From Candidatus Omnitrophota bacterium (lineage in GTDB: Bacteria > Hinthialibacterota > Hinthialibacteria > Hinthialibacterales > Hinthialibacteraceae): a stretch of 64,000 nt of DNA. Below are positions 59,136-64,000 of the stretch, piece by piece. Every line of letters starts with the position of its first letter. Position 1 is the stretch's first letter. Where the stretch lies: positions 1 to 64,000 of the forward strand of contig JBFMBP010000085.1 in assembly GCA_040755155.1 (NCBI GenBank), read 5' to 3'. Both the position numbers and the translations under genes were made by a program. The notes under the pieces are model-generated. The model was not told where the DNA came from. It worked only from the letters and a program-made list of their open reading frames with translations, and did not search any database.

Positions 59136-59351
59136 ATGACAGGTTCCGAATTCGTTTATAAAATAAAAGACTTAGCCTATAAACGCGGCAAAATCTGCCG
59201 ATTTATTCCCGAACGCAATAAAGCCGGTCATGGAACGCTATACTATGGCGCCCGCCGGACTATCGTCTGCCACTTTAAAAGTCAATTGAAAACCGGCGCT
59301 TATCACGCCATGCTGAAACAACTTGATATCAATCCTCAAGACCTTCGTTAG
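59136..59351 (+). CDS. hicA: HicA-type toxin (second TA locus)
   Basis: 71 residues: an N-terminal helix SEFVYKIKDLAYKRG, RFIPERNKAGHGTLYYGARRTIV, and the tail AMLKQLDINPQDL. This matches the HicA subtype with KGSHGTLYxGxRxT; the catalytic His is kept but the Gly-Ser before it is Ala-Gly. No clear ribosome site precedes the ATG, possibly because the MITE just upstream replaced the native leader. The toxin comes first and the antitoxin follows after 14 bp. Confidence 0.82.
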   Translation: MTGSEFVYKIKDLAYKRGKICRFIPERNKAGHGTLYYGARRTIVCHFKSQLKTGAYHAMLKQLDINPQDLR

Positions 59352-59365
59352 GAGAAAAATGTGCG

Positions 59366-59827
59366 ATGGAATGGAATCGTTTCGTTTTTCCATTTTCCGT
59401 AATTCCAGACGATATCGACGGCGGTTTTATCGTAACTTTTGAGGATTTTCCCGAAGCCATTACGCAAGGCGAGACGTTGGAAGATTGTATGCTTCAGGCG
59501 GAAGATTGCCTGGAGGAAGCCATTGCGGCGCGTTTGAGCCGAAACGAAAATATTCCTCTTCCTTCACCCCCTCAACAAGAGCAATTCCTCGCCCTTATCT
59601 CCGCTCCCATGGCGGCGAAGGCGGCCTTGCATCTCGCGATGCGGGAAGCGAATGTGGATGCCATCGGCCTGGCGGACAAGATGAGGGGCGATGAAAAAAC
59701 AATGATGCGCTTGCTCAGTCCCCGCTATGCTTCAAGAATCTCCCTCATCGAATCCGCTCTTAAATCTCTAGGAAAACGACTCCTCATTTCCACGACAAAC
59801 GCCGATAGAAGCGAATATAATTCGTAA
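59366..59827 (+). CDS. hicB: HicB-type antitoxin with C-terminal HTH-like domain
   Basis: 153 residues. The N-terminal part (FVFPFSVIPDDIDGGFIVTFEDFPEAITQGETLEDCMLQAEDCLEEAI) is the HicB fold. The C-terminal ~70 residues (AALHLAMREANVDAIGLADKMRGDEKTMMRLLSP) resemble a helix-turn-helix that would bind the promoter. AGGAG lies about 11 bases before the start. The TAA stop at 59825-59827 overlaps the target-site duplication and first base of MITE copy B, yet the stop was already encoded in the pre-insertion sequence, so the protein is unchanged. Confidence 0.85.
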   Translation: MEWNRFVFPFSVIPDDIDGGFIVTFEDFPEAITQGETLEDCMLQAEDCLEEAIAARLSRNENIPLPSPPQQEQFLALISAPMAAKAALHLAMREANVDAIGLADKMRGDEKTMMRLLSPRYASRISLIESALKSLGKRLLISTTNADRSEYNS

Positions 59828-59922
59828 CTCATGTTACGCACTCCGTGTTCCCTCGCCCTCTGGGAGAGGGATTGGGAAAACAGTAAATTTACCTGAAAAT
59901 GGCCTTTCTGCGTAACATGAGT
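59827..59922. mobile_element. 96-bp MITE-like element, copy B (inserted at the hicB stop)
   Basis: Perfect 14-bp inverted ends ACTCATGTTACGCA (59827-59840) and TGCGTAACATGAGT (59909-59922), flanked by a perfect 5-bp duplication TCGTA (59822-59826 and 59923-59927). It is in inverted orientation relative to copy A. Perfect ends and an intact duplication indicate recent insertion. Removing the element and one duplication restores AAT-TCG-TAA. Confidence 0.9.
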
Positions 59923-59941
59923 TCGTAAATTCCAACGAACC

Positions 59942-61378
59942 TCATCCCCTCACTTTCTTCGCAATCAACTCCTTCACCAATTCCGGATTCGCTTTGCCTT
60001 TGCTTTTTCTCATCGCCATGCCTAAGAGAAAGTTCAGGGTTTGGTCTTTGCCGTTTTTGAAATCCTGGACCGGGCCGGGATTTTCCGCCAGAACCTCGTC
60101 GACGATTTGTTCGATCGCGCCAGAGTCGCTGACAGCTTCCAGCCCTTTTTCCTTGACGATTTCCGATGGCATTTTGCCGGTTTCCTGGATATCGCTCAGG
60201 ATTTTCTTGGCGATGTTTTGGTTGATGGTTCCCTTCTCCACCAATTGCGCCAGTTCCGCGAGATGCTTGGGTTGGATGGGATGCTCCGTAATATCGAAAT
60301 CCTCGTTTAGGTCGCGCAGAATGTAAACCATGATCCAATTGCTAAAGGTTTTAGGCGCCGGATGCAGGCGGCAGCATTCTTCGAAGTAATTCGCCACGGC
60401 TTTGTCTTCAACGAGCACGCCCGCGTCGTAATCGGGAATGCCGAATTCTTTTACGAAACGCTGGCGCTTGGCTTCGCGCAATTCGGGCAGGCTGGCTTCC
60501 AGGCTCTGCAGGTATTCCCATTCCAGAACAATGGGCGGGATGTCCGGTTCGGGGAAATAGCGGTAATCCTTAGCCGTCTCTTTGACGCGCATGGGGCGGG
60601 TTTCGCCGCGTTCGTCGTCCCACAGCCGCGTCTCTTGAATAACGCGCCCGCCGTCTTCCAGAATTTCCGTCTGCCGTTCGATTTCGTAATCGTAGGCCCG
60701 CAGAACGGCTTTCATGGAACCAACGTTCTTCACTTCCACTTTTATGCCCAGTTCCTTCGTTCCCGCGGGACGGAGGGAAAGGTTCAATTCGAAGCGCAGC
60801 GAGCCTTCCTGCATCTTGCAATCGCTCACTTCGAGATAGCGCAGCATACTGCGCATGGTATTCATATAGGCTTCCACTTCTTCGCGGCTTTCCATGTCGG
60901 GTTGGCTGACGATTTCCAACAAGCTGGTTCCCGCCCGGTTTAAATCGACCAAAGAGATGGGGCGCGATTTATAGGTTTGGTGGATCAATTTCCCCGCGTC
61001 TTCTTCCAAGTGAATGTTATGTATGCGGATATCCTTCGTCCGGCCGTCTTTGAGATAAATGCGCAAATTCCCATTCCGCGCCAGCGGCTGGTATTCCTGG
61101 GAAATCTGGTAATTTTTTGGCAGGTCGGGATAGTAATAGTGCTTGCGGTCGAAGACGGTCGTTTCGGGAATGCTGCATTGCAGCGCCAATGCCGCTTTCA
61201 GAGACATCTCGAAAGCGGCGCGGTTGAGGGTCGGCAGCGTCCCCGGCATTCCCAGGCATACGGGATTGACCTGCGTATTCGGTTCTCCGCCGAAAGCCGC
61301 AATGGCGCTGCTGAAGACTTTCGATTTAGGGGCTAATTCGACGTGGGTTTCCAATCCGGCAACGGGTTCGTATTCCAT
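59942..61378 (-). CDS. gatB: aspartyl/glutamyl-tRNA amidotransferase subunit B
   Basis: 478 residues, the tRNA- and kinase-bearing subunit of GatCAB, which converts Glu-tRNA-Gln or Asp-tRNA-Asn into the amidated forms. GLETHVEL opens the cradle domain. HYYYPDLPKNYQISQ, NRAGTSLLEIVS and the C-terminal GatB/YqeY helical region (KHLAELAQLVEKGTINQNIAKKIL) are all present. gatA and gatC are not in the window. Presence implies indirect Gln and/or Asn charging. Confidence 0.97.
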   Translation of the reverse strand: MEYEPVAGLETHVELAPKSKVFSSAIAAFGGEPNTQVNPVCLGMPGTLPTLNRAAFEMSLKAALALQCSIPETTVFDRKHYYYPDLPKNYQISQEYQPLARNGNLRIYLKDGRTKDIRIHNIHLEEDAGKLIHQTYKSRPISLVDLNRAGTSLLEIVSQPDMESREEVEAYMNTMRSMLRYLEVSDCKMQEGSLRFELNLSLRPAGTKELGIKVEVKNVGSMKAVLRAYDYEIERQTEILEDGGRVIQETRLWDDERGETRPMRVKETAKDYRYFPEPDIPPIVLEWEYLQSLEASLPELREAKRQRFVKEFGIPDYDAGVLVEDKAVANYFEECCRLHPAPKTFSNWIMVYILRDLNEDFDITEHPIQPKHLAELAQLVEKGTINQNIAKKILSDIQETGKMPSEIVKEKGLEAVSDSGAIEQIVDEVLAENPGPVQDFKNGKDQTLNFLLGMAMRKSKGKANPELVKELIAKKVRG

Positions 61379-61557
61379 CTATCCTCACCTTGGCTATACT
61401 GAATGAGCCGTCATAATGGACGAATCGGCGAAAGGAATTTTTCATCCGCAGCGAAGACCAACTGGCCGCTGCGCCGTTCGCCGTCAGGTACAATGCAGGC
61501 GGCTAGGAACCAGCCTGATCCATTGTAGCCATTCTCTCTCCGGCGCCAAAGGCGGCG

Positions 61558-64000
61558 ATGCGGCGGCGGAGAAAACGGGGGATCGACTCGCAAAATATGA
61601 ACGCATCGCTCAGGCCGCCCTTATCCAGCAACCGAAAATATACCCTTCCTTCCGGACGTTTTCTCGCCGTTCAACTTTTTCTATTTCTGACAGCTTGGAT
61701 ATGGCATCGCGTTCTTACTCTAGGAACGCAGCCGCCTATTCTCGATTACGCCGGGATTTTGTCTTTATTGATTTCTATTCGTTTTTTATTCGCCGTTTTA
61801 TGGATTTACGCCGTTTTGCTTTTCGTTTGGGACCGCTGGGGCGGCGAGGGCGTTTTCCGTTGCGCGGAAGGAGCGGTTTGGCTGCTTTTTCTCGCCGCCG
61901 TGATTTGGATCGACCGCCGCCCTTTGACGCATGGACTCAATTCCTCCGGCGATCACTTGATGCAATTCACGCTCTCCGTCCTTACGGAATACAATCTCCT
62001 GCATCGCGGCTGCCTAACGGGCTGGTGCACCGCCTACGGCATGGGTTTTCCCCTCAATGATCTCTACCCTCCCGGCGGCAATCTGGCTTTTTGCCTGATG
62101 CGCGCATTGACGCTGGGATTGATTTCCCAAAATTGGATTTACACCGCCTGCACTTTTCTTTCCTATATCGCCTTCGCCGCCTTGCTTTATTGCATCGTTC
62201 TCCGTTGGTTTGGACGCCTCTCCGGCCTGATTCTGCTCTTTATGTTGATCCTGGATGGCGGGGATGGCCTATTTTATGGATGGCCTCAATTCTTCAACAT
62301 CGGCTTATGGAATGGGGGATTGGGCTTGGCCTTGATGTTCTACGCTTTTTCGGAGTGCTCCATTTCGCCATTTCCCCCCTCGCGGCGGCGCGCGTGCGGC
62401 GTTATCTTCAGCATCGCCGCCAGCATCCTATTGCATCCCATTTTTATTTTCCTGAATGGACTATGGATTTTACTGCGGCTGGCCGCCGGTTACGCTAAAA
62501 AAACTCTCGGCCAAGAACTATCGCCTAACGGCGGCGGCGCGTCTTCCTCCATTCGCTGGCTTCCCATCGCGTTGTCCGGATTCGCTATATCGGCTTTCTG
62601 GTGGATTCCTTTCGCCGCCAGCCGCTATTGGATTTTCTCATATGGTTTTTGGGGAAGAATCATGCTTGATCCTGGACGCGCATTCTGGGACGGCTCCCTT
62701 TTTCCCAAAACCGCGGCGGTTCTCGTCGTCATTGGCTGCGGCGGGATCATAGCGGGACTCTTCTCTAGGCGGCCGTTCTTGCGCTTGCTTTCTCTATTCT
62801 GCCTCATCAACCTTTTCGGCGGGACGGAAACGGCGCGCCATTTTTTCTCCTTGGAACCGGCGCGTCTTTTTTTCGAACACATGCAAGTCGAACGGCTCGC
62901 CGCCGCCGGTAAAAGCGGCTCGTTTCTTTTAGGCGCGGGTTACTTAGGCGTTTGGATTGCGGAAGCCTGGAAGACGGGGGAGGGAAACCGGCGATTTCTC
63001 AAGGGGAAAAATTGGATATGGTCTGCTCCCAGTACTCGGCGATTTTCTTTAAAGGCGATGCTGTCCGATCTCGGCGCAATCATCCTGGCAGTAATATTTC
63101 TCGCTCCCGCCATCGTACAAGGCCGCGCGGCGGCGTTGAGCGCCTGGCGCTGGCATATTGAACCCGTTTCCCGCCTGGTCGAATCGCCTCCAGGAACGCC
63201 CGCCCATTGGACTGACTATTTGGAAGCGCTCGACTTTCTCAAAGTGCGGCGCCAGCAGGATTCCGCCCGCTTTTTTCTCGATTCCCCCATTCTCCCCATC
63301 CGCGCCTTGACCACGGAAGCTTGGGGCATGATATCCGCTCCCGCGTTCAGTTCCCTCGGCATCTACGTTCCCTATTACATGCCCGCCATCATCTTGGGCA
63401 CTCGCCCCCATTTTCTAGAGGATTGGGAATTGGATCTGGCCAATGTGAAATACGTTTTGCGCCGGAAAATCGCTCCTCCGGGCGAGTTCGATGCGTTGAA
63501 AGGCCTGACTTCCATTTACGAAAACGAAAAACTGATCGTCTATCGGCGCGAATCCTGGTCGCCCAAAGGCTGGCGCGTCTACGGCCCCGCCAAAGTTGAG
63601 CCGCTGCCCGCCAGCGGCGCCGTTCTGCGTTTCCGCATCAGCGGCGCCTCGGCTGAATCCTATCTCCGTCTCGGCGTTTCCCGCTATCGCAAATGGAAGG
63701 CATATCTTAATGGCCGCCCTGTGGATTCCCTCCTCCCCGCCTTCTATTGGGAACCGGTCGAAGCCTGGAAAATGATCGGAGTCGCTCTGCAGGATGGAGA
63801 GTTGGAAATCCGTTACGAATCGGAATGGATCGACGTCTTCGCCCGGCTGTTCAGCCTGGGCGCTCTATTGGTTTTGACGTTAGTCATATGGAATTGGAAA
63901 CGCATCGTTTCCTTCTCTTTCCATCCCCGATATGAATTCATTTCCGGCAAAACCGTTTCTGCCTTGCAAATCGCTTTGCCGGTCATAGCGGCGTTCTATC
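61558..64000 (+). CDS. large YfhO-like/GT-C-like integral membrane protein (partial, runs off window)
   Basis: An uninterrupted frame from ATG 61558 to the window end, at least 814 residues. ATG 61597 is an alternative start; only a weak AAAGG precedes 61558. The first ~450 residues contain about ten to eleven hydrophobic helices typical of GT-C glycosyltransferase-like proteins (FFNIGLWNGGLGLALMFYA). A soluble part follows, with YVLRRKI, YENEKLIVYRR and RYRKWKAYLNGRPV, like the periplasmic domain of YfhO family proteins, then another helix (LFSLGALLVLTLVIW). YfhO members help modify lipoteichoic acid or other surface glycans. The stop lies beyond the window. Confidence 0.75.
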   Translation, partial: MRRRRKRGIDSQNMNASLRPPLSSNRKYTLPSGRFLAVQLFLFLTAWIWHRVLTLGTQPPILDYAGILSLLISIRFLFAVLWIYAVLLFVWDRWGGEGVFRCAEGAVWLLFLAAVIWIDRRPLTHGLNSSGDHLMQFTLSVLTEYNLLHRGCLTGWCTAYGMGFPLNDLYPPGGNLAFCLMRALTLGLISQNWIYTACTFLSYIAFAALLYCIVLRWFGRLSGLILLFMLILDGGDGLFYGWPQFFNIGLWNGGLGLALMFYAFSECSISPFPPSRRRACGVIFSIAASILLHPIFIFLNGLWILLRLAAGYAKKTLGQELSPNGGGASSSIRWLPIALSGFAISAFWWIPFAASRYWIFSYGFWGRIMLDPGRAFWDGSLFPKTAAVLVVIGCGGIIAGLFSRRPFLRLLSLFCLINLFGGTETARHFFSLEPARLFFEHMQVERLAAAGKSGSFLLGAGYLGVWIAEAWKTGEGNRRFLKGKNWIWSAPSTRRFSLKAMLSDLGAIILAVIFLAPAIVQGRAAALSAWRWHIEPVSRLVESPPGTPAHWTDYLEALDFLKVRRQQDSARFFLDSPILPIRALTTEAWGMISAPAFSSLGIYVPYYMPAIILGTRPHFLEDWELDLANVKYVLRRKIAPPGEFDALKGLTSIYENEKLIVYRRESWSPKGWRVYGPAKVEPLPASGAVLRFRISGASAESYLRLGVSRYRKWKAYLNGRPVDSLLPAFYWEPVEAWKMIGVALQDGELEIRYESEWIDVFARLFSLGALLVLTLVIWNWKRIVSFSFHPRYEFISGKTVSALQIALPVIAAFY

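Noticed and set aside
59006-59927. A complete composite transposon carrying hicAB
   Set aside because: The bases outside the two MITEs (TGCTG and TCGTA) are not a duplication, and copy B has its own private TCGTA duplication, so copy B inserted independently. Only the potential for joint mobility remains.
61416-62060. 214-residue frame at the start of the last gene
   Set aside because: Shadow of the large YfhO-like gene in another frame; the true frame runs uninterrupted from 61558 to the window end.

Overview
The window is about 52-55 percent GC by eye and comes from an uncultured-type bacterium. It makes meso-diaminopimelate peptidoglycan (MurE has a DNPR motif), uses FtsZ-based division, CsrA/FliW control and Tat export, and secretes large proteins with parallel beta-helix, choice-of-anchor-like and dockerin-like parts. 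That mix (Tat-targeted Gfo/Idh/MocA oxidoreductase, 'SSWANA'-type beta-helix proteins, dockerin-like EF-hand pairs, YyaL-type protein, many short dispersed hairpin repeats) is typical of Planctomycetota/Lentisphaerota/Sumerlaeota/Hydrogenedentota/OLB16-like genomes. The phylum is inference; no rRNA is present.

Layout. 1-10.3 kb: HAD hydrolase, a tandem pair of paralogous coiled-coil proteins, an orphan ABC ATPase followed by fliW-csrA, a secreted two-domain protein, a MITE-like element and a class III aminotransferase. 10.6-26.5 kb (minus strand): a nearly complete dcw division and cell-wall operon, mraZ-rsmH-ftsL-ftsI-murE-mraY-murD-ftsW-murG-murC-ftsQ-ftsA-ftsZ, with translationally coupled genes. 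murF, murB and ddl are missing, and a four-box MraZ-type operator lies upstream. 26.7-33.6 kb: sodium:solute symporter, TerC plus a PGPGW-like protein, Tat-targeted oxidoreductase, YyaL-type thioredoxin-fold protein. 33.9-40.4 kb: tRNA-Pro(TGG), a HicBA toxin-antitoxin pair, then a decaying island. The island holds a zinc-ribbon gene with a nonsense codon, a 672-codon P-loop NTPase gene with two in-frame stops, a membrane-protein remnant, fused remnants of nifH and nifI1, and a nifA-type activator with a homopolymer frameshift and a Trp-to-stop change. This looks like the scar of a lost nitrogen-fixation locus.

41.3-48.6 kb: a compact cluster with a membrane sensor kinase, TauE/SafE permease, TIGR02186-like protein, an unusual PEP-synthase-like protein with its own C-terminal domain, and a stand-alone receiver; a cytidylate-kinase-like/BON fusion converges on it. 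It is a plausible uncharacterised signalling or phosphotransfer system. 49.4-56.6 kb: one giant secreted protein. 56.9-64 kb: DoxX, a B12-binding radical SAM protein, a second HicAB pair bracketed by inverted copies of a 96-bp MITE, GatB, and a large YfhO-like membrane protein that runs off the window.

The most notable observations are the MITE family with 5-bp target duplications (8.6, 59.0 and 59.8 kb), the nif scar, the NTPase gene broken only by in-frame stops, two families of dispersed repeats, the MraZ operator, and the kinase/PEP-synthase-like cluster.
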